DNA of 5,555 nucleotides from Kangiella sp. (GCA_026195755.1 JAPHRL010000007.1:1-5555), one strand, 5' to 3'; counted from the stretch's first letter, positions 1-5,555 are shown. The notes: generated by a model not told the origin, from the letters alone. Numbers and translations: made by a program.

Positions 1-1163
1 AGCAGGTCGTATTCCAGCGGGTCAAGATCGGTGATTTTCATCGCGTATGCGACCAAGGAACCGGCACCAGAACCACGACCAGGCCCGACCGGCACGCCAT
101 TATTTTTGGACCATTGAATAAAGTCGGCAACGATTAAGAAGTAGCCGGGAAACCCCATGTCATTGATAACGTCCAACTCGATTTGTAAGCGTTCATCATA
201 TTCTTTGCGAATCTCGGCGAAATCCTCTGCGTTGCGATCAAACAACTGATCAAGCCGCTCTTCGAGACCCTCTTTTGAGACTTTCTCGAAGTATTGAGCA
301 ATGGTCATGCCTTCTGGGATTGGGAATTCCGGTAAGAAATACTCGCCAAGGCGCATATCCAGATTACAGCGCTTAGCAATTTCAACGCTGTTTTCCAGCG
401 CTTCAGGAATATCCTCAAACAGCTCGACCATTTCTTGCTCGCTACGCAAATACTGCTGTTCGCTGTATTCGCGTGGACGACGCGGATCGGCTAATACACG
501 GCCCTGATTAATGCAAACTCTCGCTTCATGGGCATCGAAATCTTCTTTATGGATAAAACGTACATCATTGGTTGCCACCACCGGTGTGCTAGCGCCCTGC
601 GCCAGGCCAATCACCTGATGAATGTATTCGTTTTCTTGCGGGCGACCGGTGCGCTGTAATTCGAGGTAATAACGATCTTTGAAATGATGATTCCAGAAAC
701 CAAGATTTGAGGCTGCCTGATCCATATTGCCAGCTAGCAAAGCTTTACCCACATCGCCCTGGCGACCACCGGATAAAATGATCAAGCCTTCCGCATATTC
801 TGGTAGCCATTCTTTTTTAACTAAGGGCAAGCCACGATGTTGGTTCTTCAGATAAGCGCGAGAAATAAGGTACTTGAGATTGAGGTAACCGGTATTGTTC
901 ATGCACAGAGCTGTGACACGAAAATATTCATCCTCATCATTAGGATTCTGAATTAATAAGTCAGCACCTGCTATCGGCTTGATGCCCGCTGAGACTGACT
1001 GAGAGTAGAACTTAACCAGGCCACACATGTTCATCTGGTCAGTCATGGCGATAGCCGGAATCTTGTGTTCCTTGCAGGTCGCAATCAGTGGCTTGATCCG
1101 CACAACACTATCCACCATAGAGTATTCGGTATGCATTTTGAGGTGAATAAAGCGTGGTGTCAT
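1..1163 (-). CDS. dnaE: DNA polymerase III alpha subunit, N-terminal 387 residues (cut by window edge)
   Basis: This is the catalytic subunit of the replicative polymerase. Frame translation from the ATG at 1163 gives 387 uninterrupted residues that follow E. coli DnaE closely: MTPRFIHLKMHTEYSM at the start, CGLVKFY near 47-53, LSGGRQGDVG near 130-139, PVVATNDVRFI, and the palm-domain glycine/serine loop GPGRGSGAGS at 360-369. The PHP domain covers about residues 1-270 and the palm begins after it. The catalytic aspartates, expected some 15 residues past the last codon seen, lie outside the window. Two PHP metal-ligand positions are altered (Lys9 in HLKMH, Gln43 in TDQ), as in proteobacterial alpha subunits that rely on a separate DnaQ exonuclease. 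The start matches the family, but the bases before it (ACAGAACACT) form a poor ribosome site. It lies 145 bases after rnhB, a common neighbour, and probably has its own promoter. Confidence 0.97.
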   Translation of the reverse strand, partial: MTPRFIHLKMHTEYSMVDSVVRIKPLIATCKEHKIPAIAMTDQMNMCGLVKFYSQSVSAGIKPIAGADLLIQNPNDEDEYFRVTALCMNNTGYLNLKYLISRAYLKNQHRGLPLVKKEWLPEYAEGLIILSGGRQGDVGKALLAGNMDQAASNLGFWNHHFKDRYYLELQRTGRPQENEYIHQVIGLAQGASTPVVATNDVRFIHKEDFDAHEARVCINQGRVLADPRRPREYSEQQYLRSEQEMVELFEDIPEALENSVEIAKRCNLDMRLGEYFLPEFPIPEGMTIAQYFEKVSKEGLEERLDQLFDRNAEDFAEIRKEYDERLQIELDVINDMGFPGYFLIVADFIQWSKNNGVPVGPGRGSGAGSLVAYAMKITDLDPLEYDL

Positions 1164-1223
1164 AGTGTTCTGTCTGTTAGCTCTTGTTGTTTTAACTTGT
1201 TAGATGTCTTGATGATCTGACTT

Positions 1224-1251
1224 ATTATAAAAGCCAGCCAAATTGTTTCCA
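1224..1251 (-). promoter_or_regulatory. Probable sigma-70 promoter of dnaE
   Basis: On the minus strand, TGGAAA (1251-1246) and a perfect TATAAT (1229-1224) are separated by 16 bases inside the AT-rich rnhB-dnaE gap. The -35 box matches the TTGACA consensus at four of six positions. Transcription would begin near 1217, leaving a leader of roughly 50 bases before the dnaE ATG. The box match is direct; promoter activity is inferred. Confidence 0.5.
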
Positions 1252-1267
1252 GTGTTTTAATGGCTTT
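1230..1267 (-). repeat. 7-base inverted repeat in the rnhB-dnaE gap
   Basis: On the minus strand AAAGCCA (1267-1261) is matched by its complement TGGCTTT (1236-1230), with 24 bases between. The second arm touches the TATAAT box of the proposed dnaE promoter and runs into a short TTTT. It could be an operator-like site, or a weak end signal for the lipid A/rnhB transcript. The long loop and short U run make it a poor intrinsic terminator, and the pairing may be chance. Confidence 0.25.
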
Positions 1268-1308
1268 GATAGTTTTAATTATAATTTCAATAACTTAGCT
1301 GTGGTTTT

Positions 1309-1884
1309 CTAGAAGTCGAGCATTCGCTGTACAGGAGCATAAGAACGGCGATGAATCGGCGTGATTCCCAACTTTACAATTGCCTCTCGGTGCTGCTGAG
1401 TCGGGTAACCTTTATGCTTGGCAAAACCATATCCTGGATAAGCCTGCTCCATTTCAACCATTTCATTGTCCCGTGCCACTTTCGCCAGAATCGATGCAGC
1501 ACTGATAGCAGGTTCTTTGCTATCGCCTTTGATGATAGCCTCCATACGACAGTCTAGTTCCGGACAGTGGTTACCATCAATCAGAGCCAACTCGGGCGAA
1601 TGGCTTAATGTTTCAACCGCGCGCTTCATGGCGAGGAGGCTGGCCTGCAAAATATTGATACGGTCAATTTCTTCGACTTCAGCCCGCGCTATCGACCAGG
1701 CCAGGGCCTTCTCTTTAATCTCAAGGGACAACGCCTCGCGTCGCTTTTCAGTCAGTTTTTTTGAGTCAGCCAGTCCCGTAATGGGATTTGCTGGATCGAG
1801 AATCACTGCAGCTGCAACGACCGGGCCCGCTAATGGGCCACGCCCCACTTCATCCACACCTGCGATTAAAATTGTTTGCTCCAT
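1309..1884 (-). CDS. rnhB: Ribonuclease HII
   Basis: This is a cytoplasmic endonuclease that cuts RNA in RNA-DNA hybrids and starts removal of single ribonucleotides built into DNA. The 191-residue product is about the usual family length (E. coli 198). It has the N-terminal AGVDEVGRGPLAGPVV block with catalytic Asp11 and Glu12 and the GRG substrate loop at 14-16, then LIDG with Asp103 and GDSKEPAISAASILAKVARD with Asp121, which complete the four acidic metal ligands. KHKGYPT at 156-162 and HRRSYAPV near the C terminus are also family signatures. The ATG at 1884 has AAGAG six bases upstream, and the protein begins directly before its first beta strand, so the start is well supported. It follows lpxB after 44 bases, a spacing that suits cotranscription. 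It is complete, with every key residue present. Confidence 0.97.
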   Translation of the reverse strand: MEQTILIAGVDEVGRGPLAGPVVAAAVILDPANPITGLADSKKLTEKRREALSLEIKEKALAWSIARAEVEEIDRINILQASLLAMKRAVETLSHSPELALIDGNHCPELDCRMEAIIKGDSKEPAISAASILAKVARDNEMVEMEQAYPGYGFAKHKGYPTQQHREAIVKLGITPIHRRSYAPVQRMLDF

Positions 1885-1928
1885 AGCCTACTCTTTTTAT
1901 GATCCGACTTATATTTCCAAGATAACTT

Positions 1929-3125
1929 TTAGCGTGTATTAGCCAACCACCATTGTGTAATCGAGTTGGCGGCATACACGTCAGCGTCTTTGCGTAGCTT
2001 ACTATGCCATTCATCAAAAACCGTTTTTGTTTCTTGCCAACGTTGACCATCATCTTCCAGCCAGGCGCGAACCTCGGCAAATATATTATCTGGCGTGCAT
2101 TCGTCCTGAATAAGCTCAGGTATTAAAGGCTTTTTAGCCAATAGGTTAGGAATAGCGAAGGTATCAATAATCAGCAATCGTTTGAATATCTGATAACTGA
2201 AACCGCCGACTTTATAAGCAACCACGGTTGGGCGCTTAATTAGCATGGCTTCTAAGGTCGCGGTGCCGGATGCCATGACCAATAAGTCGCTGGCTGCCAT
2301 GCAGTCTCTCGATTGACCGTCAACTAACTGAATGTCAGGCGCGTCAGTTGTTTCTTGTAGTAACGTTTCAAACTGGTGGCGACGAGCCTGGTTAGCCATC
2401 GGCGCTATAAACTTAGTATCGGGGTAAAAATCCTGAATCAACTTTGCGGTTTCGATAAAGTCCTGCCCCAGGAACTTCATTTCAGAACCACGACTGCCGG
2501 GCATGATACAAATGACACGCTTAGCACCAACATCAGACAATCCTAAGCGCTGTCTAGCCTCTAACTTATCCATCTCCATCGGGATCTGATCCGCCAGCGG
2601 ATGGCCAACACAGAAGTTATCAATCGCATGGCGCTGATAGATACCCTGCTCAAAAGGAAATAGGCATAGCATTAGATCGGTAGCTTTGCGGATTTTAAAA
2701 ATGCGCTTTGGGCGCCAGGCCCAGACTGAAGGGCTGACGTAATGAATGGTTTTGATGCCTTTTGCCTTAAGCTGCTTCTCTAGACCAATATTAAACTCGG
2801 GCGCATCGATGCCGATAAACATATCGGGTGGCGACTCAATCCAGCGCTTGGCTATCTCGCGACGCATTTTTAACAGTTCCGGGAGACGTTTTAGGATAGG
2901 TACGATGCCCATGACCGCCAAGGATTCCATGGGATACAGGCTTTCACAGCCTTCGGCCTGCATCAAATCGCCAGCAATGCCTTCAAATTCGGCATTGGGA
3001 AAGTGTTTCTTAAGCTCTTTAATTAAACCTGCACCTAAAATATCGCCGGAAGACTCTCCGGCGATAATGGCAATCTTGGTTACTGATTCTGCTACGGTAT
3101 TGTCAGCAAAAGGCGATGTTTGCAT
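1929..3125 (-). CDS. lpxB: Lipid-A-disaccharide synthase
   Basis: LpxB joins UDP-2,3-diacylglucosamine and lipid X (2,3-diacylglucosamine 1-phosphate) into the beta-1,6-linked lipid A disaccharide 1-phosphate. It is a GT19 family (GT-B fold) glycosyltransferase acting at the inner face of the inner membrane. The 398-residue product carries the family blocks in order: AGESSGDILGAGL (22-34), AVMGIVP (70-76), GIDAPEFN (105-112, Asp107 matching the essential Asp98 of E. coli), HYVSPSVWAWR (128-138), FPFE (166-169), GHP (194-196), PGSRGSE (219-225) and MASGTATLEAML (294-305). It is somewhat longer than E. coli LpxB (382), with about nine extra residues before the first strand. The ATG at 3125 is supported by AGGGGA six bases upstream. 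It lies 90 bases after lpxA, unlike the tight lpxA-lpxB junction of enterics, and 44 bases before rnhB. Confidence 0.97.
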   Translation of the reverse strand: MQTSPFADNTVAESVTKIAIIAGESSGDILGAGLIKELKKHFPNAEFEGIAGDLMQAEGCESLYPMESLAVMGIVPILKRLPELLKMRREIAKRWIESPPDMFIGIDAPEFNIGLEKQLKAKGIKTIHYVSPSVWAWRPKRIFKIRKATDLMLCLFPFEQGIYQRHAIDNFCVGHPLADQIPMEMDKLEARQRLGLSDVGAKRVICIMPGSRGSEMKFLGQDFIETAKLIQDFYPDTKFIAPMANQARRHQFETLLQETTDAPDIQLVDGQSRDCMAASDLLVMASGTATLEAMLIKRPTVVAYKVGGFSYQIFKRLLIIDTFAIPNLLAKKPLIPELIQDECTPDNIFAEVRAWLEDDGQRWQETKTVFDEWHSKLRKDADVYAANSITQWWLANTR

Positions 3126-3131
3126 CGCTAT

Positions 3132-3137
3132 TCCCCT
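3132..3137 (-). promoter_or_regulatory. Ribosome binding site that fixes the lpxB start
   Basis: AGGGGA on the minus strand (3137-3132) lies six bases before the ATG at 3125. It supports this ATG even though the reading frame stays open for about 20 more codons upstream, back to a TAG at 3188-3186, with no ATG, GTG or TTG in that stretch. Confidence 0.7.
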
Positions 3138-3146
3138 TTGTTCTTT

Positions 3147-3182
3147 TGTACTCGAGCATATACTTAAGCACGCGCTTAGGCA
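3147..3182 (-). repeat. Three tandem 12-base units between lpxA and lpxB
   Basis: On the minus strand the units read TGCCTAAGCGCG (3182-3171), TGCTTAAGTATA (3170-3159) and TGCTCGAGTACA (3158-3147). They fit TGCYYRAGYRYR: the purine/pyrimidine pattern is identical at all 12 positions and every difference is a transition. Adjacent units share 7 and 9 identical bases. Each has a palindromic or near-palindromic core (CCTAAG, CTTAAG, CTCGAG) at a 12-base period. The first two units also contain TAAGC-GCGT-GCTTA, able to form a 5-base-pair hairpin. The array could be an old tandem duplication, a protein-binding array, or a chance pattern. Confidence 0.45.
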
Positions 3183-3215
3183 GACCTAGGGTTTGCAGTA
3201 GTTGTTAAAACAATC

Positions 3216-3974
3216 TTAGCGCAAAATACCACGGTTCGCGTTCTGCAAAAATTCTACCATTTGTTGCACATGGGGATCGGAACTTTCCGACAATTCAGCA
3301 ATGGCCTCTTCAATTTTGAGCGACTTGCGATAAATGGCGCGATAAGCACGCTTTAACTCGCTAATAGTCTCAGAGGAGAAGCCACGACGCTTCAAGCCTT
3401 CTGAATTAAGGCCATAAGGCGCGTTCTCAGCAACCAATACAAACGGGGGGATATCTTTACTAATCGCACAATCCATACCGATAAAGGCATGGTCACCGAT
3501 TTTGCAGAACTGATGAATTTTGGCAAAACCGGACATGATAACGTGATCACCCACATGGACATGACCCGCTAGCGTCGCATTATTAGACATAATGGTGTTG
3601 TCACCCAACACACAATCATGTGCGATGTGGGTATACGCCATGAACCAACCATTATTACCTACTCGAGTTTCCGAGCCGTCCTGTACCGTACCGCGATGTA
3701 CCGTACAGCACTCTCTGAACACGTTACCATCACCGATGATGGTTCGAGTAGGCTCGCCCGCATACTTTTTATCCTGATTTTCTTCACCAATTGAAGAAAA
3801 CTGGAAAAAACGATTGTTTTTCCCGATGGTGGTGTAGCTTCCAATAACCACATGAGGACCGACTACAGTCCCTGAATCGATGGAAACATCTTTACCGATA
3901 ATTGAATATGGGCCAATTTCTACGTCGTCAGCAATCTTTGCTGATGGGTCAATAATGGCGGTTGAATGGATCAC
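3216..3974 (-). CDS. lpxA: UDP-N-acetylglucosamine acyltransferase (GTG start)
   Basis: LpxA transfers a (3R)-hydroxyacyl chain from ACP to the 3-OH of UDP-GlcNAc, the first step of lipid A synthesis; it is a cytoplasmic homotrimer. With the chosen start it has 252 residues (E. coli 262): a left-handed beta helix of hexapeptide repeats to about residue 183, then a helical C-terminal domain. Recognisable blocks are HVVIGSYTTIG, ENQDKKYAGEPTR (Asp68, matching E. coli Asp74), TVHRGTVQ, THIAHDC with catalytic His119 (E. coli His125), AGHVHVGD (His138), IHQFC (His154) and EGLKRRGFS. Met167 occupies the acyl-ruler position that is Gly173 in E. coli and Met in Pseudomonas aeruginosa. I chose the GTG at 3974 because AAGAAGGA ends six bases before it and the product then begins like the family. 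A GTG at 3995 would add seven unrelated residues. It overlaps the fabZ stop as GTGA. Confidence 0.96.
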   Translation of the reverse strand: MIHSTAIIDPSAKIADDVEIGPYSIIGKDVSIDSGTVVGPHVVIGSYTTIGKNNRFFQFSSIGEENQDKKYAGEPTRTIIGDGNVFRECCTVHRGTVQDGSETRVGNNGWFMAYTHIAHDCVLGDNTIMSNNATLAGHVHVGDHVIMSGFAKIHQFCKIGDHAFIGMDCAISKDIPPFVLVAENAPYGLNSEGLKRRGFSSETISELKRAYRAIYRKSLKIEEAIAELSESSDPHVQQMVEFLQNANRGILR

Positions 3975-4444
3975 GCAATATCCTTCTTTGCACACATAAG
4001 TTCAGCGGAACAGACTACTTTGCCGTCTACGGTGGCAACAGCCGAAAACTTCCACAAATCGCGCTTTCGCTTCACGACTGTAACTTCCATGACCACTTGG
4101 TCGCCTGGCTCGACTGGTTTCTTGAAACGAGCATCATCAATACCAACAAAATAGAATAGTGAATCATCGGTGGGCAAAGATTCGGTTGTTTTAAATGCCA
4201 AGATGCCACTGGCTTGAGCCATTGCTTCAAGCATCAAAACTCCTGGGAAAACTGGGCGATGTGGAAAGTGTCCTGGGAAAAAAGGCTCATTGACGGTAAC
4301 ATTTTTTATTGCCTTCAAATATTCCCCAGCCTTAAAATCGACCACACGGTCAACCAATAAAAAAGGATAACGATGCGGTAAATGTTTCATCACCTCATAG
4401 ATATCCATAGAATTCATTTCTGTTACTTTATTATCGCTCATCAT
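3971..4444 (-). CDS. fabZ: 3-hydroxyacyl-[acyl-carrier-protein] dehydratase FabZ
   Basis: FabZ removes water from (3R)-hydroxyacyl-ACP to give trans-2-enoyl-ACP during fatty acid elongation in the cytoplasm. It competes with LpxA and LpxD for the same hydroxyacyl-ACP, which is the usual explanation for its place in this cluster. The 157-residue protein (E. coli 151) is a single hotdog domain: LPHRYPFLLVDRV (22-34), NEPFFPGHFP with catalytic His59, FPGVLMLEAMAQ with catalytic Glu73, then GIDDARFKKPVEPGDQ and a C-terminal DGKVVCSAELMCA. The start could be either adjacent ATG (4444 or 4441). AAGAG, six bases before 4444, slightly favours the first; Met10 and Met13 have weaker upstream sites. It overlaps the end of lpxD by 14 bases and the start of lpxA by four, suggesting translational coupling across the three genes. 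No key residue is missing. Confidence 0.97.
   Translation of the reverse strand: MMSDNKVTEMNSMDIYEVMKHLPHRYPFLLVDRVVDFKAGEYLKAIKNVTVNEPFFPGHFPHRPVFPGVLMLEAMAQASGILAFKTTESLPTDDSLFYFVGIDDARFKKPVEPGDQVVMEVTVVKRKRDLWKFSAVATVDGKVVCSAELMCAKKDIA
3981..3988 (-). promoter_or_regulatory. Ribosome binding site that selects the lpxA GTG start
   Basis: AAGAAGGA (3988-3981), inside the last codons of fabZ, ends six bases before the GTG at 3974. It is one of the better Shine-Dalgarno matches in the window and would lie within the coding part if the upstream GTG at 3995 were used. Because the GTG overlaps the fabZ TGA, ribosomes finishing fabZ could restart on lpxA. Confidence 0.75.
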
Positions 4445-5498
4445 TATCGTCTCTTGAGTCTTTTAGCTGTGCTAATTCTTTTTCCAGCTGTTTTAGTTTA
4501 CGCCACATATCATCCAGCTGTCTGAAACGTACCGCACTTTTATGCCATTCCTTATTGCTCTGGAATGTTGTGCCTGAAGAATAGGCTCCAGGCTCTGTAA
4601 TTGATTTGTTTACAAAGGTTGTCGCTGTAATATGTGCTCTATCACATACCTTAAGGTGCCCAATTATACTCACTCTGCCAGCAATTGTGCAGTGCTTTCC
4701 TATAGTAGTGCTACCCGCAATCGCAGTACAGCCCGCAATCGCAGTGTGGTCACCTATGACAACGTTGTGTGCAATATGGATATGATTATCTAATTTAACG
4801 CCTGTTCCAATGATAGTGTTCTCTAGAGCGCCACGGTCTATCGCGGTATGTGCGCCTATTTCTACTGAGTCACCAATAATGACACTGCCGACTTGTGGTA
4901 TTTTAACCCACTCTCCTTGATCATTAGCATAACCAAAGCCATCGGAGCCGAGCACAACATTGGCGTGAATGATGCAATCCCTGCCAATTTCAACAGAATG
5001 ATAAATGACTGTATTAGGGTAAATAAGCGTATTAGCGCCTATTTTAGCTTTCTCACCAATAACAACCCCAGCGCCGATGATAGCGTTATCATTGATTACG
5101 GCACCATCTTTGATGACCGCATGCTCATCTACCGTTACATTAGAGCCCAATTGAGCTGTTTCAGCGATGACCGCACTTGAGGCTATGCCCTTTTCGGGAA
5201 GGGGTGTGGAATCAAACATCTGGGCAACCTTTGCGTATCCTAAATAAGGATCTTTCATCACCAACAGATTTCCACTGAGTTGCTCAGCAACGACAGGGCT
5301 CACTATCAAGGCAGAGGCTTGACTGCTTTCAAGGTGGCTTAGATATTTGTTATCACTGATGAAGCTGAGTTCACCTTTTTGCGCTTTATTTAACGGCGAA
5401 ACCGCAGTTATCACTAACTGCGGTTCACCTTTAAGCTCAGCGCCAATATGCTCAGCAATTTCTTGAAGTGTTTTTTGCAACCTATGACTACCTGACAT
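4431..5498 (-). CDS. lpxD: UDP-3-O-(3-hydroxyacyl)glucosamine N-acyltransferase
   Basis: LpxD adds the N-linked (3R)-hydroxyacyl chain to UDP-3-O-acyl-glucosamine, the third step of lipid A synthesis; it is a cytoplasmic homotrimer fed by acyl-ACP. The 355-residue protein has an N-terminal uridine-binding domain (about 1-105, with the conserved LSFISDNKY segment at 44-52), a left-handed beta helix of hexapeptide repeats (about 106-310) and a charged C-terminal helix. Diagnostic blocks are GSDGFGYAND (184-193), VKIPQVG (198-204), IDRGALENTIIG (220-231), HIAHNVVIGD with catalytic His244 (E. coli His239) and ITEPGAYSSG (300-309). Phe295 replaces the ruler Met290 of E. coli. The tail from about 325 looks like a coiled coil and ends in SRDDNDER, some 14 residues beyond the E. 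coli total. The ATG at 5498 fits the family N terminus, although AAAAGG ends only two bases before it. Confidence 0.97.
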   Translation of the reverse strand: MSGSHRLQKTLQEIAEHIGAELKGEPQLVITAVSPLNKAQKGELSFISDNKYLSHLESSQASALIVSPVVAEQLSGNLLVMKDPYLGYAKVAQMFDSTPLPEKGIASSAVIAETAQLGSNVTVDEHAVIKDGAVINDNAIIGAGVVIGEKAKIGANTLIYPNTVIYHSVEIGRDCIIHANVVLGSDGFGYANDQGEWVKIPQVGSVIIGDSVEIGAHTAIDRGALENTIIGTGVKLDNHIHIAHNVVIGDHTAIAGCTAIAGSTTIGKHCTIAGRVSIIGHLKVCDRAHITATTFVNKSITEPGAYSSGTTFQSNKEWHKSAVRFRQLDDMWRKLKQLEKELAQLKDSRDDNDER

Positions 5499-5521
5499 TA
5501 CCTTTTAAAGAATAATACTAC

Positions 5522-5555
5522 TCACTTATCAACAGGTTGCAATATTTTTAACTGA
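5522..5555 (-). CDS. Possible last codons of the gene upstream of lpxD (skp/ompH-like position)
   Basis: One minus-strand frame reads QLKILQPVDK and stops at TGA (5524-5522), 23 bases before lpxD. In gammaproteobacteria the gene at this place usually encodes the periplasmic chaperone Skp (OmpH), whose C terminus often ends in a lysine-containing helix. Ten residues cannot identify a protein: the assignment rests on gene order only, and another frame ends at 5529. The segment could equally be non-coding. Confidence 0.25.
   Translation of the reverse strand, partial: QLKILQPVDK

Noticed and set aside
301..507. 68-codon plus-strand open frame near the window start
   Set aside because: It is antisense to the conserved dnaE reading frame, which runs without a stop through this stretch.
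1466..1942. 158-codon open frame on the plus strand opposite rnhB
   Set aside because: It lies antisense to a complete RNase HII with all catalytic residues, its translation is Ser/Arg-rich with no recognisable motif, and it is a shadow of the real gene.
1850..2080. 76-codon minus-strand frame spanning the lpxB-rnhB junction
   Set aside because: It is out of frame with both conserved proteins and has no motif; the short gap is better read as a plain spacer with the rnhB ribosome site.
3165..3178. TAAGC-GCGT-GCTTA hairpin after lpxA as a terminator
   Set aside because: The stem has only five pairs and no U tract follows, so an intrinsic terminator is not supported.
2746..3189. 147-codon open frame on the plus strand opposite the 5' part of lpxB and the lpxA-lpxB gap
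   Set aside because: Low-complexity shadow translation; lpxB on the other strand accounts for nearly all of it, and no ribosome site or domain supports it.
3682..3706. Direct repeat TGTACCGTAC (plus strand) 15 bases apart in lpxA
   Set aside because: It encodes the conserved TVHRGTVQ segment, where the protein itself repeats Thr-Val; coding constraint explains it.
4893..5180. 95-codon plus-strand open frame opposite lpxD
   Set aside because: It is antisense to conserved hexapeptide repeats and has no family features.

Overview
The window carries one conserved gammaproteobacterial gene cluster, all on the minus strand. In the direction of transcription the order is (end of a probable skp/ompH-type gene) – lpxD – fabZ – lpxA – lpxB – rnhB – dnaE (5' third only). 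This order, the E. coli-like protein sequences throughout and the moderate, slightly AT-leaning base composition point to a Gram-negative gammaproteobacterium that makes lipid A. The species cannot be fixed from the sequence. The acyltransferase ruler residues recall bacteria with short 3-hydroxy acyl chains (Pseudomonas, and perhaps Kangiella-like marine groups), but that is only a weak hint.

Layout from high to low coordinates: 5522-5555 may be the last codons of the gene upstream of lpxD. lpxD (5498-4431) overlaps fabZ (4444-3971) by 14 bases. fabZ overlaps lpxA (3974-3216) by four bases in a GTGA stop/start junction. A 90-base gap separates lpxA from lpxB (3125-1929) and contains three decayed tandem 12-base units. 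rnhB (1884-1309) follows after 44 bases. A 145-base AT-rich gap with a likely promoter then leads into dnaE (1163 to the window edge). No gene on the plus strand is supported, and I see no RNA gene, mobile element, CRISPR array or sign of recent transfer.

Function: LpxA puts the first 3-hydroxyacyl chain on UDP-GlcNAc, LpxD adds the N-linked chain after LpxC (not in the window), and LpxB joins two acylated glucosamines into the lipid A disaccharide. FabZ draws on the same (3R)-hydroxyacyl-ACP pool for fatty acid elongation, so grouping it with the acyltransferases links membrane phospholipid and lipid A supply. RnhB removes ribonucleotides from DNA and DnaE is the replicative polymerase subunit; they form the replication/repair end of the cluster.

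This is essentially an ordinary housekeeping region, and I found no undescribed system. The points worth a second look are the bulky ruler residues in LpxA (Met167) and LpxD (Phe295), which predict shorter lipid A acyl chains, the 12-base repeat trio before lpxB, the GTG start of lpxA, and the separate promoter and degenerate PHP site of dnaE.
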